Assembly: GCF_023380205.1 (NCBI RefSeq)
Contig: NZ_CP093361.1
Span: 1,178,001-1,242,000 of the forward strand
DNA from: Nicoliella spurrieriana
Lineage (GTDB): Bacteria; Bacillota; Bacilli; Lactobacillales; Lactobacillaceae
DNA: 64,000 nucleotides
Direction of reading: 5' to 3'
Positions 38,499 to 48,440 of the stretch are shown here, piece by piece; position 1 is the stretch's first letter; every line of letters begins with the position of its first letter. The notes under the pieces were generated by a model. The model was not told the DNA's origin. It did not search any database and saw only the letters and a list, made by a program, of their open reading frames with translations. Made by a program: the position numbers and the translations under genes.

Positions 38499-39227
38499 AT
38501 GGCAGAAAGATTACAAAAGGTAATGGCTAGGGCTGGTGTAGCATCTAGACGGAAATCAGAAGCAATTATTAAGGCTGGCCGGGTCCGGGTCAATGGACAG
38601 GTAGTGACTGAACTGGGGATTAAAGTTAAAAGCAGTGATGAAATTCAAGTTGATCGGGTGCCGATTAGTAAGGAACAACCAGTATATTACCTATTTTACA
38701 AGCCCAGACAAGTGGTTTCGACCGTTAGCGATGAAAAGAATCGAAAGACGGTAATGGATTATTTTCCGGAAGTATCCGAGCGAATCTACCCAGTGGGGCG
38801 GTTAGATTATGATACCGCAGGATTATTATTGATGACTAACGATGGTGATTTAGATAATCGATTGACCCATCCTAAATATGAAATCAATAAAGTTTACGTT
38901 GCAAAGGTTACCGGCATGCCCTCGAACGATGGAATGAAAAAACTACGGTTAGGGGTAATGATTGATGGTAAAAAGACAGCCCCTGCTAAAACGAAGGTAT
39001 TAGAGGCTGCTAATGGATATCAAGTTAAAAACGCGGTTATTCAATTAACAATTCACGAGGGCCGAAACCATGAAGTAAAAAAGATGTTTGAAGCAATTGG
39101 TAATCCGGTTAAAAAATTAAGTCGGGTCCAATATGGCTTTTTAACGCTTGGCAATTTAAAGCCCGGTGAGTACCGACCCTTAAAGAAGGTCGAAGTTGAT
39201 CGCCTTCGTGAAATGACTGATAAATAA
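38499..39227 (+). CDS. rluB: Ribosomal large subunit pseudouridine synthase B
   Basis: 242 residues, ATG with AAAGGAG upstream. An S4 RNA-binding domain (LQKVMARAGVASRRKSEAII) precedes the catalytic RsuA-type domain with GRLDYDTAGLLLMTNDGDL, whose Asp is the nucleophile. It modifies 23S rRNA. Last gene of the cvfB-to-rluB run; the ribU promoter follows. Confidence 0.96.
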   Translation: MAERLQKVMARAGVASRRKSEAIIKAGRVRVNGQVVTELGIKVKSSDEIQVDRVPISKEQPVYYLFYKPRQVVSTVSDEKNRKTVMDYFPEVSERIYPVGRLDYDTAGLLLMTNDGDLDNRLTHPKYEINKVYVAKVTGMPSNDGMKKLRLGVMIDGKKTAPAKTKVLEAANGYQVKNAVIQLTIHEGRNHEVKKMFEAIGNPVKKLSRVQYGFLTLGNLKPGEYRPLKKVEVDRLREMTDK

Positions 39228-39230
39228 TAT

Positions 39231-39260
39231 TTGACTTTATTAATTCAAATTATGTACAAT
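39231..39260 (+). promoter_or_regulatory. ribU promoter
   Basis: TTGACT at 39231-39236, 18-base spacer, TACAAT at 39255-39260, just upstream of the FMN riboswitch. Confidence 0.75.
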
Positions 39261-39283
39261 GTAACTGCAAATAAATTTTGGTT

Positions 39284-39398
39284 TATCTTCAGGGCAGGGT
39301 TAGATTCCCAACCGGCGGTACAGCCCGCTACCTATCGTTTGATAGTTGATTTGGTGAAATTCCAAAGCCGACAGTATAGTCTGGTATAAAGAAGATTG
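39284..39398 (+). promoter_or_regulatory. FMN riboswitch (RFN element)
   Basis: The conserved core is unmistakable: ATCTTCAGGGCAGGGT, CCAACCGGCGGTA, AGCCCGC, TTGGTGAAATTCCAAAGCC, GACAGTATAGTCTGG and closing GAAGAT. FMN binding should lower ribU expression. Downstream, AACGCT/AGCGTT and GGATTT/AAATCC inverted repeats and a GGGGC-T8 stretch abutting the ATG could form the expression platform; control of translation through the GGGG is as likely as termination. Confidence 0.96.
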
Positions 39399-39478
39399 CT
39401 TTTTAAGGAACGCTTTTTTAGCGTTACTTTGGATTTTTAAATCCAGTTGAAGATGGCCTGTTAAAGGGGCTTTTTTTT

Positions 39479-40054
39479 ATGGAAACAAGTAAGAAACGGT
39501 TTAGTGTTGTTCAGTTGGTTCAAATGTCATTACTAGCGGCATTGTCATATATTCTAATGATTTTTCCAACAATTCCAATGTTTGCTTTCTTCAAGTTAGA
39601 TTTTGGTGATATTCCAATTCTAATTGGCACGATGATCTTTGGGCCCGCTGGAGGGATTTTAATTGCAGTTATTAAGTCGATCTTGTATTGGATTACCGGG
39701 GGCGCTTCAATTGCAAGCTTAATTGGAATCTTAGCATCATTGACAGCGTCTATCGTGATTTTACTTTCAATTGAGCTTGGCCAGGGATGGTTCAAGCACC
39801 GCAGTCGCAGTTTAAATATAATTGGCACGGTTACGATTGAAACGATTAGTTTAGTGGTAGTCCTATCGATTTTAAACTGGCTGGTAATTACTCCTCTGTA
39901 TGCTAATTTAATTGGTTTTAAAATTCCAAATATGGCTAAATACATTTTAATTCAAGTAATTCCATTTAATTTGATTAAGGGAATTGTGATTGGTGGCATT
40001 TTCATGTTAGTTCAAGGCCGCCTTGCCAAGTGGATTAACGTTCATAAGAAATAA
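39479..40054 (+). CDS. ribU: Riboflavin ECF transporter substrate-binding component RibU
   Basis: 191 residues with five to six membrane helices. The N-terminal pattern VQLVQMSLLAALSYILM and FFKLDFGDIPILIGTMIFGPAGG are typical of RibU. As an S-component it needs the shared EcfAA'T module, which is not in the window. The FMN riboswitch confirms the substrate. The absence of nearby rib genes suggests riboflavin is taken up, but synthesis genes could be elsewhere. Confidence 0.94.
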   Translation: METSKKRFSVVQLVQMSLLAALSYILMIFPTIPMFAFFKLDFGDIPILIGTMIFGPAGGILIAVIKSILYWITGGASIASLIGILASLTASIVILLSIELGQGWFKHRSRSLNIIGTVTIETISLVVVLSILNWLVITPLYANLIGFKIPNMAKYILIQVIPFNLIKGIVIGGIFMLVQGRLAKWINVHKK

Positions 40055-40075
40055 TGATTAAGGGGGGAGCTTCCA

Positions 40076-41119
40076 GTGGATCAAGATTTGATAATGTTTT
40101 TCCTATCTGCTGAACAACCACGGCGGATTAAGGTAATTGAAAATACCCTAATTCAACGCCGAACGGTTTCAACATTGTTTTGGGGAATGCGTTATCAAAT
40201 CAATGATTTCATGGGGCTATCCCCCAAATTAAATTCAATTAATACTAATCATGAATTAGTGAAATTGATTCAAGCCGGGTTAGTGACTAAAAATGACGAT
40301 AGTCATTATCGACTGACGTCACTTGGGACGGCCCGGATACATACGCATCAACCCTATTTTAGTAGTTCGACTGGATTAAGTGCGAATGCTAATTATAATT
40401 TGCTTCAGTTTCGCAAACGATGGCTATTAGCGCTTCAAATTACATCTGAGTACAGCTATCGTAATCAACACTACTACCCAATGTTAATTGGTAATCGTGA
40501 TGATAGTTTTATTAAGCAATGGTTTCACCACTTTAAAAATCACGGATTAGTTAATGAAATTAAGCGGGGCTTAAATCATTTTCTAAGTCAACTCCCTAAT
40601 GATTTAGCATGGCAATTTGTTAAGCGTTTAAATGGTCATTCAATGACTGGAATGACTCTTTTACAACAATCGGCGGTCTTAAAACGGACGACTGGCTCAC
40701 TATTGATTGATGAGTGGTATTTGTTTGATAACTTGATTATCTTCTTGCTTAACCATCAGTCTCAATATCCGGCATGTTATGATTTATTAATGGGGACCCA
40801 TCGTGATCAGGTTAGTAATAGTGCGCGTCAGACTTATCAATTCTTTTTGCAAAATAACCATTTAAAATTAATTGCTAATTATCGCAAGCTCAGGCTATCT
40901 ACCGTAAAGGAGCACCTCTTAGAAGTGGCGATTTTGGATTTTAAGACGCACGCTGTTTTTAAACAAATGTTCGATCGAAATACCTGGCAACTTTTGGGAA
41001 ATTTATACCACGGTAATTTGGATAATTGGCAGTTCGATCGAATTAAGCAACAACGACCAGATTTCGATTATTTTTATTTTCGGATGTATCAGATCTTAAG
41101 GAGCAATCAGGATGGATAA
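40076..41119 (+). CDS. YpbB-like helix-turn-helix protein
   Basis: 347 residues, GTG start after GGGGGGAG. It is largely helical, begins IMFFLSAEQPRRIKVIENTLIQRRTVSTLFWG, here quoted in part, and ends with a helix-turn-helix-like segment (LRLSTVKEHLLEVAILDF). This matches YpbB, which sits before the RecQ-type helicase gene in Bacillus. It overlaps recQ by eight bases, so the two are probably made together. No biochemical function is known. Confidence 0.75.
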   Translation: MDQDLIMFFLSAEQPRRIKVIENTLIQRRTVSTLFWGMRYQINDFMGLSPKLNSINTNHELVKLIQAGLVTKNDDSHYRLTSLGTARIHTHQPYFSSSTGLSANANYNLLQFRKRWLLALQITSEYSYRNQHYYPMLIGNRDDSFIKQWFHHFKNHGLVNEIKRGLNHFLSQLPNDLAWQFVKRLNGHSMTGMTLLQQSAVLKRTTGSLLIDEWYLFDNLIIFLLNHQSQYPACYDLLMGTHRDQVSNSARQTYQFFLQNNHLKLIANYRKLRLSTVKEHLLEVAILDFKTHAVFKQMFDRNTWQLLGNLYHGNLDNWQFDRIKQQRPDFDYFYFRMYQILRSNQDG

Positions 41120-42563
41120 GGAACAACTAACGGCTCTTTTAAAGCGCCATTTTGGTTTTGATCAGTTTCGTCCCGGTCAATTGGAAGTGCTATTATCGTT
41201 ACAATCAGGGAATGATACCATGACGATTTTGCCCACTGGTGCCGGTAAAACATTGATTTATCAAATGTTTGGTTTAATGCAGTCCCAGCCGATTTTGATT
41301 GTGTCACCCCTGTTGTCATTGATGCAAGATCAAGTGGCGCGGTTAAAATACCTAGGGGTCAAATCAGTGGTTGCCCTAAATTCCACGTTAAATTGGCAAC
41401 AAAAACAAGCCGTACTAGCGAATTTACATTCATATCAATATCTTTACATTTCTCCAGAAATGCTATCACAACCAGAGGTAATCGATCGAATTCGATTAAT
41501 GCATCCTGGATTAGTAGTAATTGATGAAGCCCATTGTCTTTCACAGTGGGGGCCCGATTTTCGTCCTGATTATTTGAATTTAAAATCGGTATTAGAGCAG
41601 TTAAATGGACCATTAACGTTAATGTTAACCGCAACTGCTTCAAAGTTAGTTCAATCGGATGTGATTAACAAATTAGGCTTGAAAAAACCAGTGAACCGCA
41701 TCATTAAGTCCATTGATCGGCCTAATATTTACTTATCCGTCATGGAAGTAGCTAGCAGTGACGATAAAGAAAGTCGCCTTTTAAGGTTAGTTACACAACT
41801 GAAAACGCCCGGGGTGATTTATTTTTTAAGCAGAAAATTAGCTAATCAAACTGCCGTTTGGTTAGCTCAAAAAACGGGATTACGAGTGGCCGCTTACCAT
41901 TCTGGATTAGGAAGTGAGGATCGTTTTAAGATTCAACACCAGTTCATGAGCGACCAATTGGATATAATTTGTGCAACGAGCGCTTTTGGAATGGGGATTG
42001 ATAAAAATGACATTCGATTTGTGATTCACTATCACTTGCCAGCTAACTTAGATGCATATATGCAAGAAATCGGTCGTGCTGGGCGGGATGGAAAGCAAAG
42101 TATTGCGATTTTACTCTATCAACCCGGTGATGAGACTATTCCAGCACACTTGATGTTCAATAATATTCCTGATGAAAGCCTAGTGCGGACCTTTTTTAAG
42201 ACCCCTAAGCGATTTATTGAACAGTCTCCCGATGATGAACAAATCAAACTATTGGCCTTTTACTTTCAGCATGGTTACAATGCAAATCAATTGAACCGCA
42301 TCTTTCAGTTGCGGATTTATCAGCAAAGCAACCACTTACAATCATTGATCAATTATGTGAATGCTCATGAATGTCGTAGGCATTCGTTATTATCATACTT
42401 TGATCAATTGGCTCCTGGGCATAATAAATATTGTTGTGACTATCAAAGCAATGGACTACCGCTTTCAGATTTAAAACTACAACGTCCTTTGAACCAACCC
42501 GATCATGATGCTTCATTGGATTGGCAAATAGTTATCAAAAAATTATTTAAAAATGATGATTAA
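41112..42563 (+). CDS. recQ: RecQ-family ATP-dependent DNA helicase (RecS-like)
   Basis: 483 residues. Helicase motifs: FRPGQLEVL (motif 0), LPTGAGKTLIYQ (I), VIDEAHCLSQWG (II), TATAS (III), TSAFGMGIDK (V) and QEIGRAGRDG (VI). The RQC zinc region is reduced (ECRRHSLLSYF ... YCCDY) and there is no HRDC domain, as in the short RecS type. It unwinds DNA in recombination and fork repair. Confidence 0.93.
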   Translation: MDKEQLTALLKRHFGFDQFRPGQLEVLLSLQSGNDTMTILPTGAGKTLIYQMFGLMQSQPILIVSPLLSLMQDQVARLKYLGVKSVVALNSTLNWQQKQAVLANLHSYQYLYISPEMLSQPEVIDRIRLMHPGLVVIDEAHCLSQWGPDFRPDYLNLKSVLEQLNGPLTLMLTATASKLVQSDVINKLGLKKPVNRIIKSIDRPNIYLSVMEVASSDDKESRLLRLVTQLKTPGVIYFLSRKLANQTAVWLAQKTGLRVAAYHSGLGSEDRFKIQHQFMSDQLDIICATSAFGMGIDKNDIRFVIHYHLPANLDAYMQEIGRAGRDGKQSIAILLYQPGDETIPAHLMFNNIPDESLVRTFFKTPKRFIEQSPDDEQIKLLAFYFQHGYNANQLNRIFQLRIYQQSNHLQSLINYVNAHECRRHSLLSYFDQLAPGHNKYCCDYQSNGLPLSDLKLQRPLNQPDHDASLDWQIVIKKLFKNDD

Positions 42564-42625
42564 AACCAACAACTAAATGTTACAATAATAAATGATAATT
42601 TTAGAGGAGGAGTGTTAGGCTCGTT

Positions 42626-43216
42626 ATGAACGATAAAGATCAAAAAGATAAAGAACCTTGGAATCAAACATTTAACGATGCAACTGATGACGATGGAAAT
42701 CTTTCCAGAAGGAAGTTGCGAAAGCAAAATAAAAATAATAGTCTAATCTCGGTGATTTTAATTGGGGCAATTATCCTAATTGCTGCAATTGCATTGTTAT
42801 TTGGAGTGATGAAAAGTACCGGGGGCAGTAATAATAGTGATGGGACTAGCATTGCTAGTACAAAGGTTCAATCTGTTAGTTCCAGCCATACTAAGCATTC
42901 TGAAAAGAAGAGTAGTGTGAAGAAGGATCAAAATAGCTCAAGTGATACTAAGACAAGTAGTTCAGAGTCTAAAAAAGAACCATCACAAAAAACTAGTGCA
43001 AGTAGCCATTCAGCCGCACAAAAGTCATCCACTAGTAGTGCAAAAAGCAACAGCCAATCATCTGGAAGTAATGGTGATTATGTTACTGTTCAAGCTGGTC
43101 AAGGATTGTATCGAGTGGCTACGAATGCTGGAATATCAGAACAACAATTATTGCAGTTAAATGGGTTATCTAGTGATTCGCAGTTGCGGCCTGGCCAGCG
43201 ACTACGGGTTAAATAA
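42626..43216 (+). CDS. LysM-domain membrane-anchored protein (YpbE-like)
   Basis: 196 residues. A charged cytoplasmic N-terminus (about 1-37) is followed by one membrane helix (VILIGAIILIAAIALLFGVM), a Ser/Lys/Thr-rich linker of about 85 residues, and one C-terminal LysM domain (VTVQAGQGLYRVATNAGI, then LRPGQRLRVK). It probably anchors to peptidoglycan from the membrane. It resembles YpbE, next to the recS-like helicase gene in Bacillus. Its role is unknown. Confidence 0.85.
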   Translation: MNDKDQKDKEPWNQTFNDATDDDGNLSRRKLRKQNKNNSLISVILIGAIILIAAIALLFGVMKSTGGSNNSDGTSIASTKVQSVSSSHTKHSEKKSSVKKDQNSSSDTKTSSSESKKEPSQKTSASSHSAAQKSSTSSAKSNSQSSGSNGDYVTVQAGQGLYRVATNAGISEQQLLQLNGLSSDSQLRPGQRLRVK

Positions 43217-43240
43217 TATTGATTGGAGAATTAAATTAAG

Positions 43241-43924
43241 TTGAGTACAAAAAAGCTACAAGTAGCAATTGATGGTCCAGCTTCGGCAGGTAAAAGTACG
43301 GTTGCCAAGTTGATTGCCAAACAATTTGGCTATGTTTATTGTGATACTGGAGCAATGTATCGGTCAATTACTTTGAAAGTAATCCAAGAAGGGATTAAAC
43401 TTGATGATGAACCTAAGATTGTTTCGATCCTTGATAATACAACCATTGGGTTTGAACCAGGGCAGCCGCAACAGCTAGTCTTTTTGGATCATCAAGATGT
43501 GACTAATCAGATTCGTTCGGAACAGGTTACTAATTCTGTTTCAACGGTTGCGGCACTGCCGGGAGTTAGAAAGAATTTAGTTGATCAACAACGTAAAATT
43601 GCGAGTCACGGTGGGGTGATTATGGACGGACGTGATATTGGAACCACCGTCTTACCAAATGCTAATTTGAAAATCTTTTTAGTTGCTAGTGTTTCCGAGC
43701 GAGCTGAGCGACGGTTTAAGGACAATGCTGAAAAGGGAATTCACACGCCCTTGAAGGAATTAGCAGCTGAAATTGAAACTAGGGACTACAAGGATTCACA
43801 TCGGAAGGTATCACCATTGATTAAGGCATCAGATGCAATTGAAATTAATACAACCCAGATGTCAATTCAAGATGTGGTTACTGAAATTAGTAAATTAATG
43901 AAAAATAAACTTAATAATGGCTAA
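43241..43924 (+). CDS. cmk: Cytidylate kinase
   Basis: 227 residues, TTG start with TGGAGA upstream. P-loop IDGPASAGKSTVAK at about 9-22, YCDTGAMYRS for the NMP site, and MDGRDIGTTVLPNA. It phosphorylates CMP and dCMP. It precedes rpsA as in most bacteria. Confidence 0.97.
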   Translation: MSTKKLQVAIDGPASAGKSTVAKLIAKQFGYVYCDTGAMYRSITLKVIQEGIKLDDEPKIVSILDNTTIGFEPGQPQQLVFLDHQDVTNQIRSEQVTNSVSTVAALPGVRKNLVDQQRKIASHGGVIMDGRDIGTTVLPNANLKIFLVASVSERAERRFKDNAEKGIHTPLKELAAEIETRDYKDSHRKVSPLIKASDAIEINTTQMSIQDVVTEISKLMKNKLNNG

Positions 43925-43992
43925 TTACTAGCAATTAATAAAAAAGTAGGTTAAACTACAGTTAGTTGTTGTCGCAAGGAGGAAGTATTTTT

Positions 43993-45231
43993 ATGAGTGA
44001 AACTAACGAAAATACAAATAAGGATTTATTAAACGCTTTGAATAGCGTACAAGAAGTAAAAGTCGGGGACGTTGTCAACGGTGATGTTTTAGATATCGAT
44101 GATAGTGGCCAAGTTTTTGTTGGAATTGAAAATTCCGGAGTTGAAGGGGTTATCCCTCGCCGTGAACTTTCCGCAACTCCAATCGAAAACGTTAAGGATG
44201 AATTTAAGGTTGGCGATCCAGTTAAGGTTGTCGTTATCAAGGGCATTGGTGATGACAAGGAAGGCGGGAACTTCCTGCTTTCAATTAAGCGCCTTGAAGC
44301 ACGTAAGGTGTGGGATGAAATTCAAGCTAAGTCCGAAAAGGGCGAAACGATTAACGTTACCGTTAGTCGTGCCGTTCGTGGTGGATTAGTTGTGGATGCT
44401 GATGGTGTTCGTGGATTTATCCCAGCTTCAATGATTACTGATCACTTCGTTGAAAAGTTGAACCAATTTAAGGGTCAAGAATTCGAATGTAAGATCGTTG
44501 AAGTAATTCCAGCTGAAAACCGACTAATTCTTTCTCACCGTGAAATTGTTGAATTAGAAAGAAAAGAAGCTCGTGAAAAGATTATGGATAAGCTTACCGT
44601 AGGCGAAGTTGTCGAAGGTAAGGTTGCTCGTTTAACTGACTTCGGTGCTTTCGTTGATTTAGGTGGAATCGATGGTTTAGTTCACGTTTCTGAAATTTCA
44701 TACGAACGAGTTGCAAAGCCAAGTGATGTCCTTAAAGTGGGTGAAGAAGTTAAGGTGAAGGTCCTTTCAGTTGATGAAGATCGTGATCGGATTGCCCTTT
44801 CAATTAAGCAAACTCAACCACAACCATGGGATGATATTGAAGCAAAGGCTCCTAAGGGCAGTGTGCTTGATGGGACTGTTAAGCGCCTAGTTGACTTTGG
44901 TGCATTTGTTGAAGTCTTTCCTGGAGTTGAAGGGTTAGTTCATATTTCACAGATCTCACACAAGCACGTTGCTACCCCTAGCGATGTATTAAAGGTTGGT
45001 CAAAAGATTCAAGTTAAGGTCTTAGATGTTCAACCAGAAAACCACCGTCTTGCTTTATCAATGCGGGCCTTAGAACCTGAACCAGAAAATGCTGAAGGTG
45101 AAGGCAAACAACGTCCAAGCAGAAAACCAGTTAGCGATAATTCAATTAAGAATGCTCCTGAAGAAGAAAGTGGTTTCACTTTAGGTGATATCGTTGGTAA
45201 AGCTTTGAACAAAGATGAAGACGATAAATAA
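43993..45231 (+). CDS. rpsA: 30S ribosomal protein S1 homologue
   Basis: 412 residues from ATG 43993 behind AAGGAGGA. Four S1 domains in a row, at about 15-88, 105-170, 190-260 and 275-345; domains 3 and 4 repeat [12 protein letters not shown]-type sequence. The Firmicute form is shorter than the six-domain E. coli protein. It binds mRNA and may assist initiation. The acidic tail (EDDK) is low complexity. Strong codon bias suggests high expression. Confidence 0.95.
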   Translation: MSETNENTNKDLLNALNSVQEVKVGDVVNGDVLDIDDSGQVFVGIENSGVEGVIPRRELSATPIENVKDEFKVGDPVKVVVIKGIGDDKEGGNFLLSIKRLEARKVWDEIQAKSEKGETINVTVSRAVRGGLVVDADGVRGFIPASMITDHFVEKLNQFKGQEFECKIVEVIPAENRLILSHREIVELERKEAREKIMDKLTVGEVVEGKVARLTDFGAFVDLGGIDGLVHVSEISYERVAKPSDVLKVGEEVKVKVLSVDEDRDRIALSIKQTQPQPWDDIEAKAPKGSVLDGTVKRLVDFGAFVEVFPGVEGLVHISQISHKHVATPSDVLKVGQKIQVKVLDVQPENHRLALSMRALEPEPENAEGEGKQRPSRKPVSDNSIKNAPEEESGFTLGDIVGKALNKDEDDK

Positions 45232-45251
45232 TAAGTAATATCTGTACTATT

Positions 45252-45294
45252 AAAATTATCCTTCAAATCATTTAATTTGAAGGATAATTTTTTG
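45252..45294 (+). terminator. Terminator after rpsA
   Basis: AAAATTATCCTTCAAAT and ATTTGAAGGATAATTTT form a long perfect stem around a short TCATTTA-type loop, ending in six T. Confidence 0.9.
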
Positions 45295-45323
45295 TTTATA
45301 ACGATTTTAAGGGAGGTTTTAAT

Positions 45324-46634
45324 ATGGCACAACAACCAACAGTTGCGATTGTGGGCCGGCCCAACGTTGGGAAATCAACAATTTTTAACCGCATTGCGGG
45401 AGATCGGATTTCGATTGTTGAAGATACGCCAGGGGTCACTCGGGATCGCATTTACGCCCATGCAGAATGGTTGAACCAGTATTTCAATATTATTGATACT
45501 GGTGGGATTGATATTGGCGATGAGCCCTTTTTAAAGCAAATTACTGCGCAAGCAGAAGTAGCAATTGATGAAGCGGATGTAATCATCTTCATGGTAGATG
45601 GTAAACAGGGGGTCACTAGCGCTGATGAACGAGTCGCAAAGATTCTTTATCGGTCTAAAAAGCCGGTGGTGCTTGCGGTCAATAAGGTCGATAATCAAGA
45701 GTTACGAATGAATATTTATGATTTTTATTCATTGGGATTTGGTGAACCATATGCGATTTCTGGAGCCCATGGAATTGGATTAGGGGATCTATTAGATCAA
45801 GTAGTCGCACACTTCCCATCCGAAAGCGACACTGAAGAAATTGATTCAATTCGGTTTAGCTTAATTGGTCGGCCGAACGTTGGGAAGTCTTCCTTAGTTA
45901 ATTCTATTTTGGGTGAAAATCGGGTGATTGTATCAGACGTTGCCGGAACAACGCGGGATGCAATTAATACCACCTTTGATTATCAAGATCAGTTGTTCAC
46001 AATGGTCGATACCGCGGGGCTTAGAAAACGTGGCAAGGTTTACGAAAATACCGAACGGTATAGTGTAATGCGTGCCATGAAGGCCATTGATGATAGTGAC
46101 GTGGTCTTAATGGTGATTAATGCTGAAGAAGGAATTCGTGAACAGGACAAGCGGATTGCAGGGTATGCGCATGATGCCGGACGGGCAATAATTGTGGTTG
46201 TGAATAAATGGGATACAGTTAAGAAAAATACCCATAGCCAACACGACTTTGAAATTGCTTTTCGGACGGAATTTCGATACCTTAGCTATGCCCCAATTAT
46301 TTTTGTGTCTGCACTGACCCACCAACGCTTAAATCAAATTCCAGCGTTAATTGAAGAGGTTAATGCCAACCACAAGCAACGAATCGCATCATCAGCATTA
46401 AATCAAGTGATTTCAGATGCAATTGCAATGACACCCACGCCAACGGTAAAATCAAGACGATTACGGATTTATTATGCGACCCAAGTGGCAGTTGCACCGC
46501 CTACGATCGTTATTTTTGTAAATGATCCGGAATTAATGCATTTTTCATACCAAAGGTATCTTGAAAATCAAATTCGGGCTCATTTTGATTTTAAGGGAAC
46601 GCCAATTAAAATTTTAAGTCGTCACCGAAAATAA
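45324..46634 (+). CDS. der: Ribosome-assembly GTPase Der (EngA)
   Basis: 436 residues, ATG behind GGGAGG. Two tandem GTPase domains: G1 GRPNVGKST at about 10-18 and again GRPNVGKSS near 184; G3 DTGG and DTAG; G4 NKVD and NKWD. A C-terminal KH-like domain follows. It is needed for 50S assembly. Order rpsA-der-hup is as in Bacillus. Confidence 0.97.
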   Translation: MAQQPTVAIVGRPNVGKSTIFNRIAGDRISIVEDTPGVTRDRIYAHAEWLNQYFNIIDTGGIDIGDEPFLKQITAQAEVAIDEADVIIFMVDGKQGVTSADERVAKILYRSKKPVVLAVNKVDNQELRMNIYDFYSLGFGEPYAISGAHGIGLGDLLDQVVAHFPSESDTEEIDSIRFSLIGRPNVGKSSLVNSILGENRVIVSDVAGTTRDAINTTFDYQDQLFTMVDTAGLRKRGKVYENTERYSVMRAMKAIDDSDVVLMVINAEEGIREQDKRIAGYAHDAGRAIIVVVNKWDTVKKNTHSQHDFEIAFRTEFRYLSYAPIIFVSALTHQRLNQIPALIEEVNANHKQRIASSALNQVISDAIAMTPTPTVKSRRLRIYYATQVAVAPPTIVIFVNDPELMHFSYQRYLENQIRAHFDFKGTPIKILSRHRK

Positions 46635-46830
46635 TGGGTTGAAATGACTAAAAATTAACATTTATATGGGCAAAACTATTGCACTTGCCCGGGGTTTGTG
46701 CTATTTTGGATAAAGTAAAAGGCGCCCCTTGGTGTGTCTAGAACTTTAGGTCATTTTCATGGTATAATGATTAAGTTCAGTAACTTTGATACTGACCAAA
46801 AGTTCCTAATTTTTTAGGAGGTGAATCTCA
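46635..46830 (+). other. der-hup intergenic region
   Basis: 196 bases. It holds the hup promoter near its end and, further upstream, a GC-richer stretch with a GGGCAA/TTGCCC inverted repeat (46668-46673 and 46685-46690) and GGCGCCCC. I see no open frame or tRNA and no T run, so no terminator for der is evident. Confidence 0.4.
46760..46768 (+). promoter_or_regulatory. Extended -10 promoter of hup
   Basis: TGG-TATAAT, consensus extended -10, 63 bases before the hup start; the -35 position reads AGAACT, which is poor. Confidence 0.65.
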
Positions 46831-47106
46831 ATGGCAAACAAGGCAGAATTAGTTGGCGATGTCGCAGAAAAGACTGGTTTAACTAAAAAAGATGCTACTG
46901 CAGCTGTAGATGCAGTATTCAGTTCAATTGAAGACCATTTATCAGATGGTGAAAAAGTTCAATTGATTGGTTTTGGTAACTTTGAAGTTCGTGAACGTGC
47001 CGCTCGTAAGGGCCGTAACCCACAAACTGGTGCAGAAATTCAAATTCCTGCAAGCAAGGTACCAGCTTTCAAACCAGGTAAAGCTTTAAAGGATGCAGTT
47101 AAATAA
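46831..47106 (+). CDS. hup: DNA-binding protein HU
   Basis: 91 residues, ATG behind AGGAGGTG. The HU/IHF fold is complete, with [18 protein letters not shown] in the DNA-binding arm. It is the main nucleoid protein of Firmicutes, which have one HU gene in this position after der. The strong promoter and ribosome site suggest abundance. Confidence 0.97.
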   Translation: MANKAELVGDVAEKTGLTKKDATAAVDAVFSSIEDHLSDGEKVQLIGFGNFEVRERAARKGRNPQTGAEIQIPASKVPAFKPGKALKDAVK

Positions 47107-47121
47107 TTGTATGTTTTAAAA

Positions 47122-47155
47122 CGAACCAGCGCGACGATGTCGAGCTGGTTTTTTA
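47122..47155 (+). terminator. Terminator after hup
   Basis: AACCAGC and GCTGGTT flank a further CGAC/GTCG pair with one mismatch, closing a three-base loop; six T follow. Confidence 0.85.
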
Positions 47156-47180
47156 TTTACATTGAGATTGGAGAATTTAA

Positions 47181-48440
47181 ATGGATAGTTACTCACAAAA
47201 AGCCCTCGAACTACTATCAGCAGGTAAGTTGACCCAGTTTGATGAGCAATTTAAATTAGCCTTAAAAAACGACGCTGATGACATGTTATTTTCATTGGCA
47301 GAGGAATTATACTCACTTGGCTTTTTAAGCCAAGCTAAGCAAATTTACCGTCAATTATTGACTAAGTATCCAGATGAAGATTCATTACGGGCGAACTTAG
47401 CTGAAATTGCAATTAGTGAGGATCAAAATGACCTTGCGTTAAATTATTTAAGCGAAATTAAGCCCGATTCTGATAGTTATGTTCAATCATTGATGATTGC
47501 CGCTGATCTATACCAAACGCAAGGATTATTTGAAGTTAGCAAGCAAAAACTATTGGCTGCGCAAAAAGCAGCTCCAGATGAAGATGTAATCACTTTTGCA
47601 TTAGCCGAATTATACTTTTCGACCCGTGAGTTTGATAGGGCAATTCCACTTTACTTACATTTAATTAAAAAGGGCATTACCACTTTATCTGCCGTTAACC
47701 TAGTTGAAAGAATTGGGGTAGCGTATGCTAATGCTGGCCGTTTTGGGCACGCGATTGGTTACCTGAAGCAGATCAAACTAATTGATATGACTTCTGACGT
47801 TAAATTTGAAACGGCCTTTACCTACTTACAACTAGGGGAATATCAAAAGGCGATTGAAGTGTTTGAGGATCTTCGTGATAGCGATCATGATTATCCGACG
47901 CTATATCCATACCTAGGGGAAGCACTAGTAAAAATCCATAAAGAAAAAGACGCATTACGCGTCTTTCAGGAAGGATTAGGAGTGGATGAGTATAATGAAT
48001 CACTTTGGACCAAAGCCGGCGATTTAGCCCTTAAAATCGGTGAAAAAGAACAGGCAGAACATTATTATCGTTCGGGACATCGAATTGCACCGGATGATTT
48101 GACCTTAACACTTAAACTATCAAATCTATTAGTTCAAGAAGGCCAGTTCGAAAATAACGTTTCATTTTTGAAACAGTACCTGGAAACGCATGCAATCGAT
48201 CCCCAATTAGCATGGAATTTAGCAACTTCTTATTCTGAAATGGATAATTTGAAGCTAGCAGCCACTAACTACCAGACGGCAGCTAAATCATTTGGGGATA
48301 ATCCAGACTTTTTAAGGGAAGCTGCCCTGTTCTTCCGGTCAATTGGGAACGTAAGTGAGATGTTACAATTACTAAATCGATACGTGGAACTGGAACCTAC
48401 GGATGGTGAAATGATGCAAATATTAAATGAATACCGCTAA
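47181..48440 (+). CDS. Tetratricopeptide-repeat protein (YpiA-like)
   Basis: 419 residues made of about ten TPR-type helix pairs from end to end (for example LAEELYSLGFLSQAKQIYRQLL and FALAELYFSTREFDRAIPLY, here as short excerpts). No signal peptide or membrane segment, so it is cytoplasmic and probably a protein-binding scaffold. Position after hup matches YpiA of Bacillus. Its stop overlaps the convergent recombinase-like gene by four bases. Confidence 0.85.
   Translation: MDSYSQKALELLSAGKLTQFDEQFKLALKNDADDMLFSLAEELYSLGFLSQAKQIYRQLLTKYPDEDSLRANLAEIAISEDQNDLALNYLSEIKPDSDSYVQSLMIAADLYQTQGLFEVSKQKLLAAQKAAPDEDVITFALAELYFSTREFDRAIPLYLHLIKKGITTLSAVNLVERIGVAYANAGRFGHAIGYLKQIKLIDMTSDVKFETAFTYLQLGEYQKAIEVFEDLRDSDHDYPTLYPYLGEALVKIHKEKDALRVFQEGLGVDEYNESLWTKAGDLALKIGEKEQAEHYYRSGHRIAPDDLTLTLKLSNLLVQEGQFENNVSFLKQYLETHAIDPQLAWNLATSYSEMDNLKLAATNYQTAAKSFGDNPDFLREAALFFRSIGNVSEMLQLLNRYVELEPTDGEMMQILNEYR
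47946..47966 (-). terminator. Possible terminator of the recombinase-like gene, inside the TPR coding sequence
   Basis: A perfect 8-bp stem (AAAGACGC / GCGTCTTT) with a five-base loop, which on the minus strand runs into TTTTTCTTT. It lies about 470 bases past the minus-strand stop. Candidate only. Confidence 0.35.

Noticed and set aside
39520-39945. 141-codon minus-strand frame opposite ribU
   Set aside because: Mirror of a hydrophobic protein gene; no start context.
42880-43070. Ser/Lys-rich stretch in the LysM protein as a repeat-based adhesin
   Set aside because: It is a low-complexity linker between one membrane helix and one LysM domain; no sorting signal or regular repeat unit.
44040-45030. 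Repeated segments in rpsA as DNA repeats
   Set aside because: They are the tandem S1 domains of the protein, diverged at the DNA level.
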